A stretch of DNA of 64,000 nt from Ruminococcus sp. AF46-10NS (GCF_003474435.1 NZ_QRNF01000012.1:1-64000); one strand, 5' to 3'; counted from the first letter of the stretch, positions 35,579-45,349 are shown. Translations and numbers: made by a program. The notes: generated from the sequence alone by a model not told the origin.

Positions 35579-35812
35579 ATGTATCAGAGAATACGGAATC
35601 TGCGTGAAGATCGTGACCTTACGCAGAAGAATATGGGTGAAATTCTGAATTGCAGTCAGCGTATTTACAGTAATTATGAATGTGGTGATGTCGATATCCC
35701 TACTCACATTCTGATTAAACTGGCTGAATTTCATAACACCAGCGTTGATTATCTGCTAAACCTGACAGATGATAAACGTCCTTACCCAAGAAAAAAGAAT
35801 AGCTCCACTTAA
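35579..35812 (+). CDS. Xre-family regulator of the mobilizable element
   Basis: A 77-residue Cro/CI-type helix-turn-helix protein (MYQRIRNLREDRDLTQKNMG, then SQRIYSNYECGDVDIP and YLLNLTDDKRPY). The start at 35579 is preferred over the ATG at 35561 because AGAGGTG lies 6 bases before it. It is the only plus-strand gene in the element and follows two palindromic operators, so autoregulation and control of the small membrane protein or transfer genes are likely. Confidence 0.87.
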   Translation: MYQRIRNLREDRDLTQKNMGEILNCSQRIYSNYECGDVDIPTHILIKLAEFHNTSVDYLLNLTDDKRPYPRKKNSST

Positions 35813-35865
35813 GGCAGTCCGATTTATTTTATGCAAACCGGACTGCTTTTCCTTTTTACAGACAG

Positions 35866-36318
35866 CTAAAAACTATCCGCAAAATCCAGTGCTGCATCCA
35901 TATCAGCTTCTTTCTCCCAGTCCAGATTATCTTCTGCGATCTCTCCATCCGTTTTCTCCATTGTTAGTATTCTGTCCGGCAGATTAATTTCTCCTACCGA
36001 TTCTTTTACAAACGGTACAAGCATTTCCATCAGATTCTTCGCTATAGCCATCGGGGCAGATTCTTTCACTCCATCTCGGACAGCTGTTTCCACTCTTTCC
36101 AGAAAAGCATCTTCCTTTTCTCTGGTTTCCAGATACGGATCTGCTTCATTCCTGTACTCTCTGGAAAAATAATCGTTTAAAGCAACTACAACTGCTCTGG
36201 TGTACGATTTATATTTTTCCCTGTCCATCGTCTGCAAATATTCCCATGCCTGCCTGTCCTGTTCATCACAAAGATTCAAACGGATATTTGTGTTGATGAT
36301 TTTCCGTTCTTTTCTCAT
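35866..36318 (-). CDS. parR: ParR-like DNA-binding partner of ParM
   Basis: A 150-residue protein with a ribbon-helix-helix-like N-terminus (INTNIRLNLCDEQDRQAWEY) and an acidic C-terminal tail (EDNLDWEKEADMDAALDFAD), the layout of ParR proteins that bind centromere repeats and cap ParM filaments. Its ATG overlaps the stop of parM (ATGA). The acidic tail is the likely ParM-binding region. The name rests mainly on gene order. Confidence 0.75.
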   Translation of the reverse strand: MRKERKIINTNIRLNLCDEQDRQAWEYLQTMDREKYKSYTRAVVVALNDYFSREYRNEADPYLETREKEDAFLERVETAVRDGVKESAPMAIAKNLMEMLVPFVKESVGEINLPDRILTMEKTDGEIAEDNLDWEKEADMDAALDFADSF

Positions 36319-37264
36319 ACAAGCATCCCTCCGTTTCTCTGGATTTTTCTTACGGTCATTGCTTCATAGCCTTTCGCTGTGGCACAGATGTCCCGTACAA
36401 TTGTCACCCGGCTCTTGTCATATTCTCCAAAATTCTGGATCATACAACCGCCACCGCCGACCACATACAGACGCATCAGTTCTGGATATATTCCCGTTCT
36501 CTCAGCTTATGGAAGATTTCTTTCGTATAATCTCCGGCAGCTTTACGAATGACTGTCAGATATTTCTCGCCAATATCTGCTGTCCCGGTACGGATTACCT
36601 GCTCAATCACCAAATCGTCCACCACTGTTCCCAGTTCTTTCAGCAGGGATTCCCTTACAGCAAGCACACACTGATGTGTTCCATATTTCTCTGTAAAGCA
36701 TTTCTTCTCTAATGGACGGGAATTGTTGATATACATGATGTTCATAGTTCCGTTTCCAATATCCACCAGCATATTGATGCCTTTAAAATCCTGTAAGCGG
36801 TAAAAGGCTGCTGCAAATCCCTGTGGGTAAATATCAGCGCCTGCAAACTCTACATGATACTCTTTATTGCGGAATATAAAATCTACGCTTTCATTCTGAA
36901 GAAGATATTTCTGGAAATCTTCTTTCTGTGTAGCCACCCAGGTAAGCGGAAGTCCGGCTGCGATATGTACCGTTGCCCGATTCATTCCTTTCCCATCAAG
37001 TTCTCTTGCGATAGCCGCCAGTGTCAGCACATAATAGTCCTCGTCCTGCGTTTTCTCTGCACAGAACTCCTTGTGTTCCTCTCCGATCTGGTAATACATG
37101 CCATTGTAAACAAGAAGATTATTCTGGAAGATTGGCTCCTTGTCATATCTGGCTACACCGGATGGAAAGCATCTGGTGGCTGTTTTCATGTTTCCATACC
37201 CATGATCAATCCCGATCACCATAACTGTCTCATTATTGTTGTTTTTCATCATTCTCATAATCAT
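36315..37264 (-). pseudogene. parM: ParM/StbA actin-like segregation ATPase, frameshifted near its end
   Basis: An actin-fold plasmid segregation protein: phosphate-1 motif IGIDHGYGNMKTA, central VHIAAGLPLTWV, and phosphate-2 motif MLVDIGNGTMNIMYI. At about 36487 one base seems to be lost (TATATCC where TATAATCC is expected); the frame then ends early with QN-stop. The next frame continues with the adenosine motif RLYVVGGGGCMIQNFGEYD and ends at 36315, overlapping parR. The truncated form lacks the last 56 residues and the conserved GGGG nucleotide loop. It would form filaments that move replicated element copies apart. Confidence 0.87.
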
Positions 37265-37325
37265 ACCTCATACTTTCTTAATATTTATTTTTGACTTTCT
37301 CCCAAATTCGAGAAAAACCTATATT

Positions 37326-37349
37326 TGTATCAGCTAAAATGTTGATACA
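37326..37349. repeat. Inverted repeat upstream of parM
   Basis: TGTATCA and TGATACA are perfect 7-bp arms around 10 bases, about 60 bp upstream of parM. It may be the parMR operator or part of the centromere; an iterated centromere array was not seen in the surrounding 188 bases. Confidence 0.5.
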
Positions 37350-37452
37350 TAAAAAGGGCAGTCAGTGTAAAAAAAGCAAAATTTTATGTACTTTGGCAGC
37401 TATCTTTGTTATTTCTCCTGCTCCGGTAACATTTCTTTTTGCTTATTTTGCC

Positions 37453-39291
37453 CTAAATGCCCTTAATTCCCTGATTCATATTTAACTGTAACTGTTTATA
37501 ATCTGTATCTGTTTCTTCAAAAGGTATTCTTTCTTCTGGATCTACAGGACAAAAATCTTCTTCCTTAACTGCAATATCCTGATAATAAAACTCACCATTG
37601 TACTGCTTCAGAAGGAAACCTTTATCTGTCATATTCCTGAAAAAGTTAGATTTACCATGCCCCTGTCTGCCATTCTCTTTGCAGTATTCCTCATACATAT
37701 GGAACACTTCACTTCGTTTCAGACGTTTTCCTTTGGCACGCACCAATGACTCATCAATAAAAGCACAGATACTATCTGACGTCCGTTGCACTTCTCTTAC
37801 ACATTCTTTGCTGTGTTCGCTCTCCGTGAACTTTCCCTGTTCGTACAGATTTTTCAATGCAATCATCGCCATATGAATTGCATAATCAGATTCTGCCTGT
37901 ACCTTTTCCTTTAAGTGCAGATCTTTTTCACCACTTTTTACTACCCGGTTCATATCGAGAATCAGTAGTCTACGGTAAAAAGCATCTGACTTATCCTCAA
38001 GATTCTGCGGCATTTCATTGGTAGAAAAAAGCAGCTTCGCATAAGAGTGGAAATGAATTGCATCCTGTCCTTTTTTCTCATAAATCAGTGTGTCCTCACC
38101 GACTGCTTTCTTTAATACATCTGTATTCTCCATTGCCTTGCATGGAATATCCGCACAGGCATTTAACAGCTTTCCGTACATTCCAGTTGCATAGAATCGT
38201 TTGTTCAAATCCTGTAAAGAAATGCTGGACATATTGGTGATTCCAACTACATGCTGGATCAGTGATACTGCCACAGACTTTCCGGTTCCACCATTTCCTT
38301 TCAATGTAAGGAATTTCTGAAACTGCGTATCCTGTGTCATGCAGTATCCAAAATACTCCCAGAATGTCTGCTGTTCTTCTTTGTTAGGAAGAGACGATGC
38401 CAGATACTTTTTGATATTTTCTCCACCTTGTAACACCTGCTCACAATCCTCTGGATAATAGGGAAATGGAATCTGATTGATTGTCAGATAATCCGGATTG
38501 TGTTCCAGCATTTCACCCGTAACCGGATCATAATATCCATTTTTGAAGTTGATCCACCGCACAGGCTGTTTATTTAGTTCATATGCCTCTCGGTGAACTT
38601 TTGGCTGTGTGATCAGCAGATTATAGATTCTTTTGATCACTCCACTCTGTACCTGATCTCGATAAATCAGCTTCTGAATACGATATTTCATTCTTACCCC
38701 ATCATGGTCTTCCATGAAAACGCCATGCTCATAATAATACGGTGTGATTCCTACCACAAAAAACTGAACATTCTCCACCAGATAATCTACAATCTCCATA
38801 TCCCGGACGCCTTTCACATTTCCTTTTGCATCAAATAAGTGAAAACGACTCAGTTCCGGTTCTTCTCTCGGATCTCGTTCAAAACGCAGAATATACTGTT
38901 CCAGTAATTTCTCAACTTCTTTCTGATTATCCAGTTTGCCAAGATACTCTTTCTCTTTGAACAACTGCCAGCCTGCTTTTCCGTCGAGACCAGCGTCTTT
39001 GAAAAATGTCTGTAACTTATCATTCATCCACTTCACTGTACAGGCAGCCACATAATGATAGGCACTCTGACAGCTTCCAGTAAACTGAATAGACCTCATT
39101 TCCTCTATAAAAGAATCTGCACTGAAATAATATCCGTCATCTTCCTGCACCAGACAGATTGCCTGATATCCTGACATTACAATATTCAACGCTATATCCT
39201 GATTGTCCACCAGAAAGATATAGGTTTGTGCTGTCCCTTCTGGATTGGTTTCCATATAATGCTTCAAAAACTTCTTGTTCAAACTTATCAC
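37453..39291 (-). CDS. P4-type primase/superfamily 3 helicase (element replication)
   Basis: A 612-residue protein. The C-terminal half is the D5/P4-like superfamily 3 helicase with Walker A LKGNGGTGKSVAVSLI (near 345), Walker B-like GKLLNACADIP and sensor LLFSTNEMPQ. A C-terminal winged-helix region follows. The N-terminal 250 residues are less clear. It should unwind the origin for element replication. The start is uncertain: GTG at 39291 or, better spaced from the SD AAAGGAA, TTG at 39282. It is upstream of parMR, on the same strand. Confidence 0.88.
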   Translation of the reverse strand: MISLNKKFLKHYMETNPEGTAQTYIFLVDNQDIALNIVMSGYQAICLVQEDDGYYFSADSFIEEMRSIQFTGSCQSAYHYVAACTVKWMNDKLQTFFKDAGLDGKAGWQLFKEKEYLGKLDNQKEVEKLLEQYILRFERDPREEPELSRFHLFDAKGNVKGVRDMEIVDYLVENVQFFVVGITPYYYEHGVFMEDHDGVRMKYRIQKLIYRDQVQSGVIKRIYNLLITQPKVHREAYELNKQPVRWINFKNGYYDPVTGEMLEHNPDYLTINQIPFPYYPEDCEQVLQGGENIKKYLASSLPNKEEQQTFWEYFGYCMTQDTQFQKFLTLKGNGGTGKSVAVSLIQHVVGITNMSSISLQDLNKRFYATGMYGKLLNACADIPCKAMENTDVLKKAVGEDTLIYEKKGQDAIHFHSYAKLLFSTNEMPQNLEDKSDAFYRRLLILDMNRVVKSGEKDLHLKEKVQAESDYAIHMAMIALKNLYEQGKFTESEHSKECVREVQRTSDSICAFIDESLVRAKGKRLKRSEVFHMYEEYCKENGRQGHGKSNFFRNMTDKGFLLKQYNGEFYYQDIAVKEEDFCPVDPEERIPFEETDTDYKQLQLNMNQGIKGI

Positions 39292-39402
39292 TTCCTTTCA
39301 GGCAAAGAAAAAGACGCAAGCCATATTTTATGACTCACGCCTTACTTCGCTCACAATATTCTATTTTTATCAGTTACCTGCCAGATTGGTTACTGGCAAT
39401 CC

Positions 39403-39750
39403 TTATACATAAATCAATTCTTTCAGGATAATCTCTTCTGCAATCGCTCTGTGCTGATTGGCAGCTCTTACCCATGCCATCTGATCTTTTTCCTTATCCG
39501 GCAGTGGTTCTTTTTCTTCCAACTGTTTCAGAATCACTTCCTCCCGTTCCCTAGCTGCCTTGTCCACTTCCAAAAGATACTCTCCAATGGTATCCTGTAA
39601 AAGCATCACCTGATACGTTGAATTTCGATGGTCCTTCAGATAATCTCTGCGTAAAAATCCATATTTGCCAAGCTGCTCCATCTGCTCACCAGATTTATAG
39701 GTGAGATTGGGAATCAGGTATCCATTTACATTTGTATAAGTCAGTTTCAT
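39403..39750 (-). CDS. tnpV: TnpV-like transposon-encoded protein
   Basis: A 115-residue protein with the pattern of TnpV from Tn4451-type mobilizable transposons: start NGYLIPNL, LGKYGFLRRDYLKDHR, and a C-terminal QMAWVRAANQHRAIAEEI. Its biochemical role is not established. It is the outermost gene of the element on this side; the 195 bases between it and the subtilase gene should hold the element end. No recombinase gene is beside it, unlike in Tn4451. Confidence 0.82.
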   Translation of the reverse strand: MKLTYTNVNGYLIPNLTYKSGEQMEQLGKYGFLRRDYLKDHRNSTYQVMLLQDTIGEYLLEVDKAAREREEVILKQLEEKEPLPDKEKDQMAWVRAANQHRAIAEEIILKELIYV

Positions 39751-39945
39751 ATTACTGTGACCTCTCTTTCGTTTAAGCTTTTATCTGTAACAAAACCAGA
39801 TGTTCATGTTACGTCATTGCTACAAATCTTTCTTTCCATATCATTTTGAATCCAACCCGGGCAGATTTTCTTCAAAATCATGGTGAAAGTGCTTCGTTTC
39901 TGTGTTGGGAAAATGAACGGAAACACTTGATTTTACTGACTTTCT

Positions 39946-41682
39946 TCAATGTAACCTTATTATAACGTCCTCCCCCCACCCCACCTCCACATTCGGATAC
40001 TCCTCATACCCGCCCACTCTCTGTGCGCCTCTTCTCAGGTATGCCTTGACCTTCTCCCCATAAAGAAACGGATCATTTCCTTTCACAATGCCCCACTCCA
40101 TAAGCAGTGCGGCGCTGCCGCTGACGAAGGGGGCGGCAAAGGAGGTTCCGGTGACGGTGGTATAGCTTCCGCCGGGGGTTGGGGCGGTAATGGATACGCC
40201 GGGGGCTACGAGGTCGGGTTTCTGGATGGGGAGGTACTGGCTTCCCCTTCCGGAGAAATCTGCGTAGGCGTTCAGTCTGGAATCGTAGGCTCCTACGGAA
40301 ATAACTTTTTCAGCAGTGGAAGGAATGGTCAGGGTTCCCACAGCTCGCGGGAAATAAAAACCGGTTCCACGATTCAGCACATTTCCGCCTGGCAGCCAGA
40401 GGAAATACTGTCCGGAGCGCACATGTTTTCCACTTAAAAGGATCTTCCAGACACCGCTGTCCACATAATTTCCCACAGGAATGAAATCTATGTAGATTTC
40501 CTGGGACAGCTGATAAGGGCCTGGCTTTCCGTAATAGATCAGAAGCTCTGTATTTTCCAGGCGATGCCGCTGGGGGCCCAGCAGTTCATACAAAGGACCG
40601 ATCCGCTCGCCTGACGGACTTTCCAGATAAATTTCCATTTCATCTTCATAATCTTTCCACAGCTGCACATTCAATGTTGACTCAAAAGCTCCCACTGCCA
40701 GCTGGCTCTCTTCTGTTTTTCCCTGCTGCAAAATTCCGCCTGCATGCCAGGGCTGGCTTCCATTATTCCCGGTTCCTGTGACGATCACCGTCCGCCCCAT
40801 GACAGCAACCGTATCCATATAATTTTCCAGAAGAGAATCCCCTCTGTGAGAACCATAATTATTCCCAAAACTCAAATTGATCACCAGCGGCCTATTCAGT
40901 TCCAGCGCCTTTCTCACAAGATAATCGATTCCCTTGATCAGCTCTGTTGTCCTGGGAAAAGCGTTCTCCCTGGGAATTCCCAACTTTACCACCAAAAGAT
41001 CACTTTCATAGGCAACACCACGGTTGAGACCTTCCGAAGCTCTGCCATTTCCTGCCGCGATCCCCAGCACCGCCGTCCCGTGGCCACTGGTATCCACAGA
41101 CGGAACAAGACGCCTGCCCTGGTTTTCTCCAAGTGCAAGCGCCTCGTCAATTTCTTCTTTCGTATATTCAGTTCCTGTGGTGTATCCCTGAAGTGGACGT
41201 CCCGGAACGTTTTGATCCCACAGTGCAAGGATCCGACTGCTTCCATCTTCATTTCGAAAATCTGGGTGAAAATAATCAACACCTGAATCCACGATTCCCA
41301 TAAGAATGCCTTTACCTGTCAGGGCGCCGACACCGGTCTGAAGCGAATGGATACAGCTGGCAGTTTTTCCCTGAAACACTTCAAAATAAAGCTGCTTCGG
41401 TTTTTCCATAAAGATCACATTTTCCCGGTTGGAATATCGATCAATCTCCGATTCCGGTAATGTGACAACTGCATAATTTCCAAGAAGTGGCACCGCCTGG
41501 ATTCCGCTGCCCGAAAGGCCCGATTCAGGCCCTGTATATTTCACGATCACATCCCAGGTTCGCTCAATCGGATCATATCCAACATTCAGATTCCCGGATT
41601 TCTGACGTTCTTCTGAGGTAGCGTCTATGGCAAGGTTTAACAGATTGTCGATTTTCTGATCTGGCATATTTTTCCCGGTCAT
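39946..41682 (-). CDS. Subtilisin-like S8 peptidase, Csp-like
   Basis: A 578-residue subtilase. The catalytic triad is complete: Asp in GIVDSGVDYFHPDF (near 133), His in SGHGTAVLGIAAGNG (near 200) and Ser in TGTSFAAPFVSGSAALLM (near 515). No signal peptide is visible. The long insert between His and Ser and the overall layout match the Csp proteases and pseudoproteases of Clostridia that act in spore germination. It is intact and marks chromosomal DNA to the right of the mobile element. Confidence 0.92.
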   Translation of the reverse strand: MTGKNMPDQKIDNLLNLAIDATSEERQKSGNLNVGYDPIERTWDVIVKYTGPESGLSGSGIQAVPLLGNYAVVTLPESEIDRYSNRENVIFMEKPKQLYFEVFQGKTASCIHSLQTGVGALTGKGILMGIVDSGVDYFHPDFRNEDGSSRILALWDQNVPGRPLQGYTTGTEYTKEEIDEALALGENQGRRLVPSVDTSGHGTAVLGIAAGNGRASEGLNRGVAYESDLLVVKLGIPRENAFPRTTELIKGIDYLVRKALELNRPLVINLSFGNNYGSHRGDSLLENYMDTVAVMGRTVIVTGTGNNGSQPWHAGGILQQGKTEESQLAVGAFESTLNVQLWKDYEDEMEIYLESPSGERIGPLYELLGPQRHRLENTELLIYYGKPGPYQLSQEIYIDFIPVGNYVDSGVWKILLSGKHVRSGQYFLWLPGGNVLNRGTGFYFPRAVGTLTIPSTAEKVISVGAYDSRLNAYADFSGRGSQYLPIQKPDLVAPGVSITAPTPGGSYTTVTGTSFAAPFVSGSAALLMEWGIVKGNDPFLYGEKVKAYLRRGAQRVGGYEEYPNVEVGWGEDVIIRLH

Positions 41683-41745
41683 TATTAACTTTATTATAAA
41701 TATAAAAATCTTTTCCCAAAATATAACCTGTTTCTCTGTTCCCCT

Positions 41746-42669
41746 CTACCTTCCTGCATCCGGACTTTCAACATGAATCGTTCTAAATTCCTTAGGCGTG
41801 TATCCCATGATCTCGCGGAATACTTTTCCAAAATATCCACCTGAGCTGAAACCGCATCTCTCACTGACCGTCAGTATGGTTTCCGATGTCTGAAGCAGCA
41901 TCTGCGCTGCCATCTGAACTCTGTATTCGTTTAAGTATTTCACTGGTGATGTCCGGATATTTCTGTTAAAACAACGTGTACATTCTCTGCTGCTGATGTT
42001 CGCCGCAACCGCTATTTTTTTCAGTGTAAGCGGCTCCATATAGTGCTTTTGTATAAAAGCGATCATCGTTTTGATCCGCTCCAGATCTGTGATATTTTTG
42101 CCTGCAGATGTTTCCGGCATTCCCTGAAATATCTTAAGCAGGGTAAGCCACATCCTGGATATCTCTGTACGGATTTCAAATTCATACCCAAAACCTTCTT
42201 TTCGATTCAGCTCCACTGCATTCAGAAAATTCTCCGCAACCGGCGCATATGCTGCATCCTGTTTCTGCAACACAAATAAATCCAGCGCACGGTTTTTTAT
42301 TACCGGGATCATATATTTTTCTGTAAGGATACTGTCATAACTTCCTCCCAGAAAGGCGGGATCAAACAAATGTGCATAGACTTTGCACCCTGGCTGCCTG
42401 TCTTTTGCGACCACCGCATGCATGACATTTGAATTTACAAAAATCATCTCTCCTGTATGTACCAAGATACTTTTTTCCGCTGTCTGATATTCAATCTCCC
42501 CTTCTAAGACATAATCAATCTCCAGTGCCGGGTGCCAGTGCCATGAAACACATTTGTCAATACATTCATCCAGTTCCCGGTAAAAACAGACATAGGATCT
42601 TCTTTCGGATTCTGCTGCTATCAGTTCCTGTTTCTGTTCATTTGTCTGAAATGGCTGTCTGGATATCAT
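41746..42669 (-). CDS. AraC-family regulator with N-terminal cupin
   Basis: A 307-residue regulator. The cupin sensor domain (WHWHPALEIDYVLEGEIEYQ, then MIFVNSNVMHAV) is followed by a two-helix-turn-helix AraC domain (about 205-300: LKKIAAAANISSRECTR-like VAANISSRECTRCFNRNI, then AERCGFSSGGYFGKVFRE-like CGFSSGGYFGKVF). It probably senses a carbohydrate. It lies after the subtilase gene and opposite to the small plus-strand gene; no target operon is obvious in the window. Confidence 0.92.
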   Translation of the reverse strand: MISRQPFQTNEQKQELIAAESERRSYVCFYRELDECIDKCVSWHWHPALEIDYVLEGEIEYQTAEKSILVHTGEMIFVNSNVMHAVVAKDRQPGCKVYAHLFDPAFLGGSYDSILTEKYMIPVIKNRALDLFVLQKQDAAYAPVAENFLNAVELNRKEGFGYEFEIRTEISRMWLTLLKIFQGMPETSAGKNITDLERIKTMIAFIQKHYMEPLTLKKIAVAANISSRECTRCFNRNIRTSPVKYLNEYRVQMAAQMLLQTSETILTVSERCGFSSGGYFGKVFREIMGYTPKEFRTIHVESPDAGR

Positions 42670-42888
42670 ATTTCACATTCCCTTTTCGTTTAATATTTTT
42701 CATCTGATTACCACTTATATCACTTGCAGATCTTAATTATACTATTTTTTTTCTATTTTTAACCTATTTATTTTTAATCTTGTCTTTATTTTGCCATTTT
42801 AAGTCCTGAATCGTATTTTTTTCAAGACCTGATTCCTGTAAGATACAATTAAACAGAAACCAGATATCATCCTAAAGGAGGGAAGCAT

Positions 42889-43161
42889 ATGATCACATAC
42901 AATATTCAGTTAAAAAACATTGAAGATTTCAGAAAATACGCAAACATGAATGCACGGTTTCACATTATGGGATATCTCAGAATCCAGGAACACCTGGTCA
43001 ATATGTATGACATTCTGGATATTATAGACGCCGGTGTTGTTGACGAAGCAACTTTGCTTCTCACACAATACCGAAAAGAAGAACTGCCGGCACTCAGAGA
43101 ATATCTGATGACTTCCGGTCTGCTCAGAAATGAACCTTTATCCACTGATAAAATTGCATAA
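42889..43161 (+). CDS. Conserved-looking small protein, 90 residues
   Basis: An intact 90-residue protein with a perfect SD (AAAGGAGG, 7 bases before ATG). It is not recognised. It is mostly helical (IEDFRKYANMNARFHI, then EATLLLTQYRKEELPALREY) and has no membrane segment. It is monocistronic, has its own terminator shared with cstA, and is divergent from the AraC regulator. Confidence 0.75.
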   Translation: MITYNIQLKNIEDFRKYANMNARFHIMGYLRIQEHLVNMYDILDIIDAGVVDEATLLLTQYRKEELPALREYLMTSGLLRNEPLSTDKIA

Positions 43162-43164
43162 GAA

Positions 43165-43218
43165 AAGCGTGGAATCCCGGGAAAGCATTTCTTCCCCAGG
43201 ATTTCACGCTTATTTTTT
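43165..43218. terminator. Convergent terminator between the 90-residue gene and cstA
   Basis: AAGCGTGGAATCC pairs with GGATTTCACGCTT and is followed by TATTTTTTTA on the plus strand; A-rich sequence on the other side gives some activity in both directions. Confidence 0.85.
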
Positions 43219-43221
43219 TAT

Positions 43222-44913
43222 TTATGCAGTTGCTTTGTTATCTTTCTCAAGCAGCTTCTTCACGCCCTGTATCGCTACCAGCACACCAAGGATCAGCAGT
43301 AATACTGCAAATACAAGCTGTAAGGTGTTTCCAAGATCCAGGCCTGTTGTTACCAGTGCCTTTGAAAGCTTTGTAATAGTCATACCAAGTGCCGTAAAAG
43401 TAACTGCCATCATAAATACCATCGGGATCCAGAGCATGCAGCCCTGACGTTTTGTTTTCTTTAAGAATACTGCACAGGCTACAAGCGCGAGTACAGATAA
43501 CAGCTGGTTTGCGGAACCGAACAGCGGCCAGATCTCAGCATAGCCGACCTTTGTAAGCATGTAGGCAAGTACCAGTGTAATGACTGTTGCAAAGTATTTA
43601 TTTGTTACTACCTTCAGGAACGGGCTCATGTTTTCCTCATCTGTATCAGAATCAAGGAAAAATTCCTGGAATGACAGACGTCCGACTCTGGCTACAGAAT
43701 CAAGAGAGGTCAGTGCAAATGCGGATACAGCAAGGTTGATCAGGGTAAATACCAGTGAATGCGGAAGGCCAACTACAGAAAGGAAGTTTGCGATAGCACC
43801 TGCAAAAATCTGCGGCTGTGTTGTAAGTCCCTGTGCTGCTGCTTCACCGTCTGCAAAGGATGCAACTGCGATCAGTGCGATGATGGCAAGCATACTTTCC
43901 ATCAGCATTGCTCCAAAGGAAACAGGAAGCATGTTTTTCTCATTTTTAATCTGCTTGGATGCAGTACCGGAAGATACCAGTGAATGAAAACCGGAAACAG
44001 CACCGCAGGCGATAGTTACAAACAGGATCGGGAACATATACTGTCCGTCTACATTAAAGCTTGTAAATGCCTTCAGGTTGCAGGAAGGATTGGCTACAAA
44101 TACACCGATAACCGCACCGACGATCATAAAAATGAGCAGATAGCTGTTCAGATAATCACGTGGCTGAAGCAGTGCCCATACAGGAGCGACACTGGCGATC
44201 AGGATGTATACAAAAATGATGATATGCCAGGTTCCAAGGCTTACATACATAGGGAAATTAAGTCCCAGCACAATTGCTGCTACCAGCAGTAAAATTGCGA
44301 CTGCAGTGTTGACCCATTTGTTGAATTTTGTATATTTAAGGAAAAATCCAAGTGCAACAGCCTCAAATATAAATAACATGGAAGTAGTTGCAACAGCTCC
44401 GTTTGCCGCTACCTTTGTAACTGTTCCTGCATCATTTGCGACAAATCCGTTAAAGGTTCCTGCTACAACATCTGCAAATGCGGCAACGACCAGAATACAG
44501 AACAGCCAGCAGAATAAAAGAAATAATTTTTTTCCAAGCTTTCCGATATACGCTTCGATGATATATCCGATGGTACGTCCTTTATTCTTTACAGATGCGT
44601 ACATGGATGCAAAATCCTGAACAGCTCCGAAGAACACGCCGCCGATGAGGATCCAGAGCAGGACCGGAAGCCAGCCAAAAATTGCGGCCTGAATCGGTCC
44701 GTTGATGGGACCTGCACCTGCTATGGATGCAAACTGATGGCCAAATACTACATTTGTATCCGCCGGTACATAATCAACTCCATCCTCCATTTCGTATGCC
44801 GGAGTTTTTGCTTTCGGATCAATGCCCCATTTGTTCTGGAGATAACGGCCATACAGAAGATATGCACCTCCGAGAACTACGATGGCTATGATCATCATTG
44901 TTATTCCGTTCAT
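43222..44913 (-). CDS. cstA: Carbon starvation protein CstA (peptide/pyruvate transporter family)
   Basis: A 563-residue polytopic membrane protein of the CstA family, with signatures VVFGHQFASIAGAGPINGP (near 50), IEAYIGKLGKKLFLLF and GSANQLLSVLALV (near 485). In enteric bacteria members take up peptides or pyruvate. The start at 44913 is chosen because the first membrane segment begins there; a 33-residue upstream extension would run into the leader. A T-box leader precedes it, which ties expression to an uncharged tRNA and supports an amino-acid or peptide role here. Confidence 0.95.
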   Translation of the reverse strand: MNGITMMIIAIVVLGGAYLLYGRYLQNKWGIDPKAKTPAYEMEDGVDYVPADTNVVFGHQFASIAGAGPINGPIQAAIFGWLPVLLWILIGGVFFGAVQDFASMYASVKNKGRTIGYIIEAYIGKLGKKLFLLFCWLFCILVVAAFADVVAGTFNGFVANDAGTVTKVAANGAVATTSMLFIFEAVALGFFLKYTKFNKWVNTAVAILLLVAAIVLGLNFPMYVSLGTWHIIIFVYILIASVAPVWALLQPRDYLNSYLLIFMIVGAVIGVFVANPSCNLKAFTSFNVDGQYMFPILFVTIACGAVSGFHSLVSSGTASKQIKNEKNMLPVSFGAMLMESMLAIIALIAVASFADGEAAAQGLTTQPQIFAGAIANFLSVVGLPHSLVFTLINLAVSAFALTSLDSVARVGRLSFQEFFLDSDTDEENMSPFLKVVTNKYFATVITLVLAYMLTKVGYAEIWPLFGSANQLLSVLALVACAVFLKKTKRQGCMLWIPMVFMMAVTFTALGMTITKLSKALVTTGLDLGNTLQLVFAVLLLILGVLVAIQGVKKLLEKDNKATA

Positions 44914-44954
44914 AATATCAACTCTCTTTCCTTTGTGTTTTTTACTTTTATATA

Positions 44955-45235
44955 TTAAAAAAGCCCTTGCTATCCTTTTGGATAACAAAGGCGGAATGTT
45001 CCGTGGTACCACTTTGTATTATCATATTTATCACTAAATACAACCACTTAGTGCTGTCTCTTCAAACAGCCTCTTCTGTAACGTGAAGACTACGTCCCGG
45101 CTTACTTGACCTTTCTATTCAGCGGGATGCTCCCAGGTGATATCACAAAATACCTTCTGCCGCTTCTCACCAGCTGCGGCTCTCTGTGATCCGGTCTGCT
45201 TCTTGTGATCTGTCCTGTTCCATGCATTTCTCTTT
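44955..45235 (-). promoter_or_regulatory. T-box riboswitch leader of cstA
   Basis: The minus strand carries the conserved T-box bulge sequence TGGTACCACGG (45001-45011) followed by GAACATTCCGCC and an intrinsic terminator (stem GCCTTTGTTATCC/GGATAGCAAGGGC, 44963-44992, then a T-run). Upstream is a large stem I region with an apical hairpin (GCCGC...GCGGC near 45165-45180) and the AGAGA motif. The specifier triplet could not be fixed; ATC (Ile) in GATATCACC (around 45138-45146) is one candidate. Confidence 0.85.
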
Positions 45236-45349
45236 TTTATTTATCTAATGTTTTACTCCTTTTTTTATAAAAATTCAATAAATAATTTATATATATTTTA
45301 CAAATTTACATATGTTTTTTTGTGTATTTTTTAGGTCGAAAATAAAATA

